A stretch of 34,892 nt of DNA. Source: Phascolarctobacterium_A sp902463975 (GTDB taxonomy: Bacteria > Bacillota > Negativicutes > Acidaminococcales > Acidaminococcaceae). A program made the position numbers and the translations under genes. How positions within the stretch are numbered: position 1 is the stretch's first letter; every line of letters begins with the position of its first letter. The stretch covers positions 1 through 34,892 of the forward strand of contig NZ_CABQHJ010000033.1 in assembly GCF_902463975.1 (NCBI RefSeq), read 5' to 3'. The notes under the pieces are model-generated. The model made no database searches and was not told the origin of the DNA. It saw only the letters and a list, made by a program, of their open reading frames with translations. Below, piece by piece: positions 22,893 through 31,100 of the stretch.

Positions 22893-24719
22893 ATGACAGA
22901 AGAAAAAAATACTACTCCGCTTCATGGCAGCAATATTGCCAGAGAGCAGATTCCGGCAGCCTGTAAATGGCAGGTAAGTGATATATATGCCAGTGAAAAT
23001 GATTGGCAGGCGGCCTGCGAAGAATATAAAAGCAAGCTGCCGCAGCTGCAGGCTATGCAGGGCCAACTGAATACTGCAGCCGCAGTCTGTGCAGCCTTAA
23101 AGCTGCAGGAAGAGTTGGCAAAGCTGCTGGATAAGATTTACGCTTACGCACGCTTGCAGCAGGATGCGGATAATACGGACCAGAAGCTGCAGGCGCTCGC
23201 AGGCGAGGCCGAAGGTATGGCAGCAGCCTTCAGTAACGCTAACGCTTTTGTAGAGCCGGAAATGCTGGCCTTAGGTAAGGAAAAACTGCTGCAAATGCTG
23301 GACGAAGAGCCTGCATTGGCAGAATACCGTTTTTATATTGAAAATATGGTTCGTTTATCAGACCATGTTTTGTCTGCAGATAAAGAGGCTGTTTTTGCAC
23401 AAAGCCATTTGGCAACAGGTACTGCAGCAGCGGCCTTCCGCGCACTTGTGAGTGCCGATATGCAGTTCCCGGAGATTACCGACGGACAGGGCAACAAGAC
23501 CAGCGTCAGCGAAGGCTGCTATCTGCTGAATATGACCTCTCCTGACCGTGTACTGCGTAAAAATTCCTTTACCGGCCTGATGAATACCTATCATCAATAC
23601 CGCAATACGCTGGCAGCAACACTCACAGGCTCTGCACGCACCGGTTATTTTTATGCTACCGTGCATAACTATAAAGATACACTGGAAGCAGCGTTGGCAG
23701 AGGATAATATTCCGTCCAGTCTTTACGACGGACTGATTGATACCGTGCATGATAATTTTGCCCCTCTGCATGAATATATCCAATTGAAGAAGGATGTACT
23801 TGGCGTAGATGAATTCCATTACTATGATATGTATATGCCTATTTCCAATGCAGGCGACAGCTTTGCCTGCAGCTTCCCAGAGGCCTGCGCCAAGGTTGAG
23901 GAGGCACTGGCACCATTAGGCAAGGAATATCTGACGGCACTCCACAAAGGCATGACCGAAGGCTGGATTGACGTTTACGAAAACAAGGGCAAGCGCTCCG
24001 GTGCATATTCCTGGGGCGTGTACGGCGTACATCCCTTTGTGCTGCTCAATTATCAGCCGCGCTATAACAGCATTTCTACCATTGCGCATGAAATGGGCCA
24101 TGCTATGCACAGCTATTTCAGCAGTCAGGCACAAAGCTACGTTAATTCGGAATATACGATTTTCTGCGCTGAGGTTGCGTCCACAACGAACGAAAACCTA
24201 TTGCTAGAGCATACCTTGAAGCATGCTACGGCGGAGCAGAAAATTTATCTTTTGAACCAGTTTTTGGAGGCAGTACGCACAACGGTTTACAGACAGGTGC
24301 AGTTTGCTGAATTCGAAAGATATATTCACGGCGAAATCACCGCAGGCCGTTCCCTGCAGGCCGAAAAGCTGGAGGAATACTGGCTGCAGAGTAACAGGGA
24401 TTACTATGGCCCGGCGCTGACTGTGGACAAGGAATTGGCAAGCGAATGGTCCCGTATTCCGCACTTCTATACGCCGTTTTATGTGTACAAGTACGCAACA
24501 GGCTACAGTGCAGCGACAGCCTTCGCCAGTGCAATTTTAAGCGGCGAAGCGGGAGCGGTGGAAAAATATCTGGGCTTCCTGCATGCGGGCGGCAGCGATT
24601 ATTCGCTGAACATCCTGAAGAACGCCGGCGTGGATTTGAATACGCCGCAGCCTGTAACGGTAACGCTGCAGAGGTTTGCTGCTAAGCTTAAGGAGCTGAA
24701 GGCGCTGTTGGGAAAGTAA
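22893..24719 (+). CDS. pepF: Oligoendopeptidase F (M3 family)
   Basis: PepF is a cytosolic zinc endopeptidase that cuts oligopeptides of roughly 7-17 residues. The 608 residues are full length. The zinc site is HEMGH at 399-403, with the third ligand E427 in FCAEVAST. The N-terminal M3 helical domain and the C-terminal YKYATGYSAATAFA segment are intact. I chose ATG 22893, 10 bases after AAGGAG, over TTG 22887, which is 4 bases away. The gene has its own promoter and terminator. The terminator overlaps the promoter of the Wadjet operon downstream. Confidence 0.95.
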   Translation: MTEEKNTTPLHGSNIAREQIPAACKWQVSDIYASENDWQAACEEYKSKLPQLQAMQGQLNTAAAVCAALKLQEELAKLLDKIYAYARLQQDADNTDQKLQALAGEAEGMAAAFSNANAFVEPEMLALGKEKLLQMLDEEPALAEYRFYIENMVRLSDHVLSADKEAVFAQSHLATGTAAAAFRALVSADMQFPEITDGQGNKTSVSEGCYLLNMTSPDRVLRKNSFTGLMNTYHQYRNTLAATLTGSARTGYFYATVHNYKDTLEAALAEDNIPSSLYDGLIDTVHDNFAPLHEYIQLKKDVLGVDEFHYYDMYMPISNAGDSFACSFPEACAKVEEALAPLGKEYLTALHKGMTEGWIDVYENKGKRSGAYSWGVYGVHPFVLLNYQPRYNSISTIAHEMGHAMHSYFSSQAQSYVNSEYTIFCAEVASTTNENLLLEHTLKHATAEQKIYLLNQFLEAVRTTVYRQVQFAEFERYIHGEITAGRSLQAEKLEEYWLQSNRDYYGPALTVDKELASEWSRIPHFYTPFYVYKYATGYSAATAFASAILSGEAGAVEKYLGFLHAGGSDYSLNILKNAGVDLNTPQPVTVTLQRFAAKLKELKALLGK

Positions 24720-24738
24720 ATTAAAGTAAGATAAAATA

Positions 24739-24747
24739 TGGTATAAT
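24739..24747 (+). promoter_or_regulatory. Extended -10 promoter of the Wadjet operon
   Basis: TGGTATAAT at 24739-24747 has no good -35 and directly abuts the terminator hairpin at 24748. Transcription should start near 24754, inside the 5' arm of that hairpin, so the transcript lacks the first bases of the stem. Confidence 0.6.
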
Positions 24748-24797
24748 ACTCCTAAGGCAGATTGGTTAAAGTTATTCAGCTGCTTTAGGAGTTTTTT
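24748..24797 (+). terminator. Terminator of pepF, overlapping the jetD leader
   Basis: ACTCCTAAGGCAG (24748-24760) pairs with CTGCTTTAGGAGT (24780-24792) over 13 bp with one G-T pair and a 19-base loop, followed by six T. It ends 14 bases before the jetD ATG. Read-through from pepF should be stopped, whereas RNA starting near 24754 would lose the outer half of the stem. Confidence 0.88.
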
Positions 24798-24811
24798 GTT
24801 TGAGGTGCACA

Positions 24812-25795
24812 ATGAAAAAGCGCAGGACATTGGAAGAAATTTTAGGCAGTAAGATTAATGCTGAATATAGCGAACAGCATGCTTATATCATGGAGCTTGT
24901 GGGTAGTGGGCGGATAAAGCCTGTACTTGCGTCGAAGAAAAACGGCAAGAAGCCACCGTTGTATCGGGAATACTGGGAGCTGGAGGAGAAGCGGGATTAT
25001 TCAGCGTTAAAACAAGAGCTTTTGTTTAACCTGGCTCCGCAAATTAATATAACATATTATCAGAGTAATCTTGAAGCCTATGATAAAGAACGCAGGGATG
25101 TTTTGTCGTTGAGCAGTTTCTTACAGAACAGTGCTGCTTTACTTACGAAGCAGGTTTCTTATAACGAGCGTAGCTTCCAAATATGGCAAAAAGAAAAGTT
25201 TTTGCTTCAGGGAGCAGGCAAAAAAATTTTGAGTCACTGCGGCCTTGAGCTTGCTGAACTAAACTGCTACAGTACTGCAGAACCCTTTGCTTATTTTACT
25301 GCAACACGTGCAGTACCGCAAAAACTGTTGATTATAGAAAATAAAGATACCTTTTTTAGCATGAGAAAGCATCTGCTGGCAGGAAACAGCCAGCTTTTGG
25401 GAGAAAATATAAGTACTGTTATTTACGGTGCCGGGAAAAGAGTTGTCAGCTATTTTCAAGAGTTTAACGCCAGCGCTGAACCATATATGCTGGCAGAAGG
25501 AAATGAGCTGTTGTACTTTGGCGATTTGGATTACGAAGGCATAGGCATTTATGAAAAGCTTGCTGCCAGTTTTGCAGAGCAGGGAAGCATTAAGCCTTTT
25601 ATTCCTGCGTATCTGGCGATGCTGCAAAAAAGCAAAGGCTATCACATGCTACCAACTACAAAGGAAGAGCAGAATCGCAATTTGCAGGGCAGTTTTTTTA
25701 ATTATTTTTCCGCAGAGGTGCAAAAGGAAATGCAAAATATTTTGCGGCAGGATTTGTATATTCCGCAGGAGATTTTGACGTTGCCTGATTTTTGA
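24812..25795 (+). CDS. jetD: Wadjet nuclease subunit JetD
   Basis: JetD is the topoisomerase VI-like nuclease that cuts circular plasmid DNA once the JetABC complex has extruded it. The 327 residues have an N-terminal DNA-binding region (about 1-150) and a C-terminal Toprim domain. The Toprim glutamate is E176 in LLIIENKDTF, and the DxD pair D238/D240 is in FGDLDYEG (236-243). A conserved end RQDLYIPQE (312-320) follows. Homologues carry the DUF3322/DUF2220 (Wadjet N/C) names. The start ATG has GAGG 6 bases upstream. The family was recognised from motifs and from the three Jet genes that follow. Confidence 0.9.
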   Translation: MKKRRTLEEILGSKINAEYSEQHAYIMELVGSGRIKPVLASKKNGKKPPLYREYWELEEKRDYSALKQELLFNLAPQINITYYQSNLEAYDKERRDVLSLSSFLQNSAALLTKQVSYNERSFQIWQKEKFLLQGAGKKILSHCGLELAELNCYSTAEPFAYFTATRAVPQKLLIIENKDTFFSMRKHLLAGNSQLLGENISTVIYGAGKRVVSYFQEFNASAEPYMLAEGNELLYFGDLDYEGIGIYEKLAASFAEQGSIKPFIPAYLAMLQKSKGYHMLPTTKEEQNRNLQGSFFNYFSAEVQKEMQNILRQDLYIPQEILTLPDF

Positions 25796-25803
25796 GGTTT
25801 GTT

Positions 25804-27414
25804 ATGCAATATGAATTTTTAAAGGATTTTCCCAGACGCATGAAGTGCGTTGGCTTATATGCTCTGCTTTATGATAATAGCAGTCAGAAGTATATCTGGA
25901 AGGAACGGGGCTTTAACACTTTGGACGAGCAACTGAACGTTATTTTTTCTGTTATGCTTTATATTATGGAGCAGTCACTGAAGGAAGAAAGCTGTACTAT
26001 TGATAATATTACTGTTTTTTTGGACAGTCTTAATGAAAAGTATTACAAAAAGTCCATGAGCTATGCTGAATGCAGTGATTTGGCTAAGTTCATTGTTAAT
26101 GTAGTACTGTCCAATGAAGGAAGGCCGATGTACTTTGGTGGTTATGATTATGAGCAGCAGGAGATGAAAGAGCTGCACATCAGCTACGTCAACAATCGCA
26201 TTATTTATGACGAACAGGATGTGCGCCGTACCTCGTATTATCTTACAGATGATGGCTATAATCTGCTTTTGGGGACACTGGAGGTTGAAAGCAACCTGAA
26301 GCTGACGATTCAGGAAATGATATTTAAGCTACATCTGGAGAAGCAAAGCTATGATAAGGCGTTGGATGATGTAAAAAATATCTTTAACCTGATGCGTATT
26401 CAACTGCAAAAAATTCAGGCTGCTATGCTGAGGATAAGGCGCAATGCTTTGGAGTATAGTGTCAGCGAATATAGTGAGCTGTTATATGATAATCTGCAGA
26501 CTATCGACCAGTCGAAGAAAAAATTCAAGGGACATCGCGATGTTGTGCAGGCACGTGTAGAGGATTTGGAGAAGCAGAATATCAGCTTAGATAGTTTGCC
26601 TCCTGATGATGTTGCCAAGCTACGGAATCTGCGTGAAATAGATAATTATTTAGGTCGTGCAATAGATGAATATCAAAAAATCTTAAATAATCATTTTGAC
26701 CTTAAGGCCTTATATACAGCAGAGCTGGAAAAGGTTTCGCAAATGTCTCTGGTACAGCGCTTTAATTTACGTGCCGACTTTTATGAGAAGCTTTTAACTA
26801 AACCGGAATGCCTGCAGAATTTAGATATATTTCTACATCCGTTATTTAATAAGGAACCTGAAAAGGCTGTTAATCCGAATCTTTTTCTGGAGCTGCAGAG
26901 AGTACGGCTGTTGGAAGCTGAGTGGGAAGAAGGTGCAACTGAAAGCTTTGACGCTGAGGCTTGGGAGGCGGAACAAAGAAAGCTGCTGGCGGAAAGACTG
27001 GCGCAGTACGAAGCAAGCCTGACTGTTATTCTGAAGTATACCATTAGCAAAGGTCAGTTGCGCCTTTCTGAGCTGATAAAGCAGCTTAGTCAGGATGAGC
27101 GCGAGCGCTTAGTTCCCAATATAGCAGTATTTAAAGAGATTATGGTGGAGCTGCTCAAGGTTCAGAAAATTGATATTACTAGCATGCGCATCGAGCGAGC
27201 AGAATTTATTCAGGAAGAGACGAAGGATTTTCGCCTGCAAAGTATGCTTTTGGATATTTTGGACAAGCGTGCGCAATGGCAGAAAGTAAAAAAGCTTATA
27301 GTACATCGCCTACCGGAGGCTAATCCGGTTTTGTTGAAGCAGCTTGATGAAAATACTGGTGTTTTGAAAAATATCCGTTGTTCTGATGTCATGCTGAAGG
27401 CAGTTTGGGAGTGA
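25804..27414 (+). CDS. jetA: Wadjet kleisin-like subunit JetA
   Basis: JetA is the MukF-like subunit linking the JetC heads, and it binds JetB. The 536 residues start with a winged-helix region (MQYEFLKDFPRRMKCVGLYALL), have a central coiled stretch (about 170-280, LKLTIQEMIFKLHLEKQSYD and following) and a C-terminal region that should bind JetC. Its end (IRCSDVMLKAVWE) is typical of the JetA family in Firmicutes. It resembles the shorter, type III-like JetA family as I recall it. ATG 25804 has GAGGT 5 bases upstream, overlapping the jetD stop. jetB follows after 4 bases. Confidence 0.87.
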   Translation: MQYEFLKDFPRRMKCVGLYALLYDNSSQKYIWKERGFNTLDEQLNVIFSVMLYIMEQSLKEESCTIDNITVFLDSLNEKYYKKSMSYAECSDLAKFIVNVVLSNEGRPMYFGGYDYEQQEMKELHISYVNNRIIYDEQDVRRTSYYLTDDGYNLLLGTLEVESNLKLTIQEMIFKLHLEKQSYDKALDDVKNIFNLMRIQLQKIQAAMLRIRRNALEYSVSEYSELLYDNLQTIDQSKKKFKGHRDVVQARVEDLEKQNISLDSLPPDDVAKLRNLREIDNYLGRAIDEYQKILNNHFDLKALYTAELEKVSQMSLVQRFNLRADFYEKLLTKPECLQNLDIFLHPLFNKEPEKAVNPNLFLELQRVRLLEAEWEEGATESFDAEAWEAEQRKLLAERLAQYEASLTVILKYTISKGQLRLSELIKQLSQDERERLVPNIAVFKEIMVELLKVQKIDITSMRIERAEFIQEETKDFRLQSMLLDILDKRAQWQKVKKLIVHRLPEANPVLLKQLDENTGVLKNIRCSDVMLKAVWE

Positions 27415-27418
27415 AAAT

Positions 27419-28141
27419 ATGGCTTATCAGATTGAAACAATTAAGCAGTCACAAAAAATATTTTATTACTTATTGGAGCATCACGAGCTACGGGAGGAAA
27501 AAGCACCGGAGCTACACAAAGCATATATTGAACAGGATGAAGTGCAGACGTTAGTCAAGTCGCAAGCAGATGCTGCTGATAGCCATGTAGAAACGTATTG
27601 TGGCATTATTTATCTTATACCAGGGCAGGAAAATAATTATTTAGGCTATTCCAAAGGACAGCTGAAGAAGGAGCTTTGCCGCAGTAATGCTACCGATAAG
27701 GATTATTATTTGGTGCAATTTGTTATCCTGGTTCTGTTGTTGGAGTTTTATGACGGGCAGGGCAGTAGCTCTAAGACGCGTGATTTTATTCTATTGGGAG
27801 ATTTGCAGAATTCCGTAACAGACAAGCTCAAGGAGGGGGCAGCGCGTTATTCGGAGGATGAGCAGGCGCAGAATGGCATGGCCTTTACTGCTATGCGAGA
27901 GGCTTATGAGTCCTTGCGTTCTGATGAAAAAAGAAATCGTCAGAAAACCACTAAAGAAGGTTTTCTGTTCAGCATTTTGCATTTCCTGCAGGAGCAGGGC
28001 TTGATAGATTATATTGAGCAGGATGAAATGATTAAGACAACACGCAAACTTGATCATTTTATGGACTGGAATCTGTTGAATAAAAATAATTTTGAGCGGG
28101 TGCAGAGAATTTTAGGAGCGGAAGAAAATGAGCAAGATTAA
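27419..28141 (+). CDS. jetB: Wadjet MukE-like subunit JetB (DUF6063-like)
   Basis: The 240-residue protein has the size and position of JetB. From memory it resembles DUF6063, which partners this JetA type. It is helical and charged, with LVQFVILVLLLEFYDGQGSS at about 99-118 and a C-terminal winged-helix-like region (KEGFLFSILHFLQEQGLIDY then MDWNLLNKNNFERVQRILG). In MukBEF-like complexes this subunit binds the kleisin and DNA. It begins 4 bases after jetA and overlaps jetC by 14 bases, so stoichiometry is probably set by coupled translation. Confidence 0.83.
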   Translation: MAYQIETIKQSQKIFYYLLEHHELREEKAPELHKAYIEQDEVQTLVKSQADAADSHVETYCGIIYLIPGQENNYLGYSKGQLKKELCRSNATDKDYYLVQFVILVLLLEFYDGQGSSSKTRDFILLGDLQNSVTDKLKEGAARYSEDEQAQNGMAFTAMREAYESLRSDEKRNRQKTTKEGFLFSILHFLQEQGLIDYIEQDEMIKTTRKLDHFMDWNLLNKNNFERVQRILGAEENEQD

Positions 28142-31100
28142 TGCTATTAGGCTGGTTAATGTAAATTATAACCATAATTCCATTCATATCAGTGATGAAA
28201 CACTGCACTTTAATGGCAGAAGCACTTTGATTTCCTTGCAGAATGGTGGTGGTAAGTCCGTATTGGTGCAACTTTTGACGGCACCATTTGTACAAAAGCG
28301 TTACCGTAATCTTAATGAGCGTAGTTTTGCCAGCTATTTTACTACATCTAAACCATCTTTTATTATGGTGGAATGGGTATTGGAGGATGACGCCGGTTAC
28401 TGCCTTACAGGAATGATGGTGCGTAAGAGCCAGAATATTGATAACGAAGAGGAGCTGGAGCTGATAAATTTTATCAGCGAGTATACCGAGCCATGTGAGC
28501 AGGATATAAATCACCTGCCTGTTGTCGAGAGTGATAAAAAGGAGCTCAGAATTAAAAGCTTCAATGCTTGTCACAAGATGTTTGATGAGTATAAAAAGGA
28601 AAGAATAAACAAGTTTTTTTGCTATGATATGAACAACTCTGCGCAAAGCAGGCAGTACTTTGCTAAGCTTGCAGAATATGGTATAGATTATCGCGAATGG
28701 CAGAATATTATTAAGAAAATCAACGAAGAGGAGTCTGGTCTTTCTAAGCTGTTTGCCGAATGCAAGGATGAGAAGGGGCTGGTAGAAAAATGGTTCCTCG
28801 ATGCTGTAGAAAATAAGCTGAATAAAGGCAACAACAGGATGCAGGAGTTCCGCAATATCCTGGGAAAATATATCACTACTTATAACGAAAACTCTAATAA
28901 AATCCAACAGCAGGAAAAGCTTATTGCATTTCAGCAGGAGGCGACACCTATTTTGACATTTGGCAAAGAGTATGAAGCTTCTTCTGCTACTGTCGCTGTT
29001 AAGCTGAATAAAATTTATGAGTGCCTGGCTGAGCTTAACCGGTTCGCTGCTAAAAATGAAACGGAAATTGCTGTTTGCAATGCTGAATTGGATGCTTTAG
29101 GCAAACAATTGGTGCATTTGCTGCATGAAGAGTTTTCCAGTAAGTTTTATTATGCAGAAGATAAAAAAGAAGCGTTAATCGTACTAAAAGAAGATAATGA
29201 ACAGCAAAGTAGTCAACTGGAAGAGCAGTCACAATTATGGGAAAGACGGCGGCATATTCTGGATTGTGTGGAAATTCAGGAGCGCTTAAATGAAGATGTG
29301 TTGGAATTACAAAGAGTAGAGCAGAGAGTTGCTGTTTCCCGTAAAAAGAATAAGGACCTTGAGCCGGAACGCGAATATATTGGCTATTTGCTGAAAGAAT
29401 ATATTGAGCAGGAGCTGCAAAAGACGCGGGGGCGCTTTCAGCAGGAAGAGAGTGATAAGAAGGCTTGTCTTGATTTACAAAAACAAGCCAAACAAGAACT
29501 ATCAGAGCTAATCAGCAGGTTGAATGAGCTGCATACTACGCAGGGACGTCTTCAAGGCTTAGTGCAGGCTTATGATAATGTTGAGGAAAGCTATAATAAA
29601 AAGTGGCAACCTGGCGCTAGTGCTTTGCAGCGTAATATGCTGGGAGAATATGAGGCCGGTGCGTTAAAGGTTATGGCAGAAAAGCTGGTAGCTGATGAGC
29701 AGGAAGCCAGTGATAGGCAGAAACAGCAACAGCAGAATTTAAGTGGCCTGAAAACTGCGTTTAGTGACTTGGAGCGCAGCTTGCAGGATTGCTCAAAAGA
29801 AAGGGGCAGTAAAGAGCAACTCTTAGTTGAGCGTACCCAGGTTAAAAAACAGCTTGATGAACAGCTTGCAAAACGAAAAACCTTGCTGCAATATCTTCAG
29901 CTTGATGAGATATATCTTTTTGATAAAGAATATATTCAAAAAGAGCTTTCCAAAAAGCTTTCGGAAATGGATGAAGCCAGAACAAAGCTGTTGCATAAAT
30001 TAGATACAGTAAAGAAAAAGTATCAGGGACTGCAGACTGGCAAAACCGTGGAGCTGTCAGCTGAACTGGTGCAGATGCTGGAGCGTTTGGGCATAAATAT
30101 TGTATATGGCATGGAATGGCTGAAAAACAATAAAAATAGTGAGGAATTGAACCTGGAGCTGGTAAAACAGCATCCGTTCCTGCCGTATGCTTTGATTATG
30201 ACCGGCAAAGAAATAGAAGACCTGCAAAGGGCTGAAAAAAATATTTATACTTCACTCCCGGTGCCGATTATTTTACGTGAAAGCTTAACGCAAGCTACAC
30301 AGACAAAGGTCGATAATGGTGTCCTTAAAAGTGCAGATGTGAATTTCTTTATGCTATTTAACGATAATCTGCTAAACGAAGAAAAACTGCAGCGTCTGCT
30401 GGATGAATTGAAGGCAAAGCTGCAGAAGATTGAACAGGAGCTTCAGCAACGAAAGATTGAATATGATTTATACAGTGCGAAATATAGCGAGCTGGTAGAA
30501 CAGAGCCTTACCAAAGAAAGCTATGAAAGGCTGAAGGATGAGCTGCTTTCTTTGCAGGAGGCAATTGCCAAGCTGCAGAAGCGGGAGGAGCAGTGCCAGG
30601 CAGAAAAAGCTGATAATTTACTGACACAGGAAAATATTAGCCAGGATTTAGCGAAAATAGGCCAGATGATAGAGAAGCTGAAACTGCATCAGGAGGCATT
30701 GCAGCAGCTGACGGCAAAATATCAACAATATCTGCTTGATAATAGCCAGCTATATGAATGCAGTAATACTTTGGCTAAAGCAGAAAGTGCAAAGAAAGGT
30801 CTGGATGATAAGCTTGAAAAATTGCAAAATAAGCTGGAGTGGCAAATAAAATTTCTTGCGGATCTTTCAGGTAATATGAAAGATCTGAATGATGAAATAG
30901 CTAAATATGCAGGCTATAAGCAGGTGCCTAAGCCAAAAAAATTTGTTGATGACATTGCGCAGAATACTGAAGCCTTGAAAGCACGGTTAAATAGCATTCA
31001 GGAAAAGCTTTCCGGAGAATTAAGAGCACTTGAGGATAATAGAGCAAATCTTGCAAGTAAGGTGCAAAAGGTTGAACAAAAGCTGCGAGATAGAGCAAAT

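Noticed and set aside
24720..24811. Duplicated tRNA-Leu 3' end as an attachment site upstream of Wadjet
   Set aside because: No copy of GGTTCGAGTCC or CTTCGGCACCA was found near pepF or jetD, and there is no integrase.
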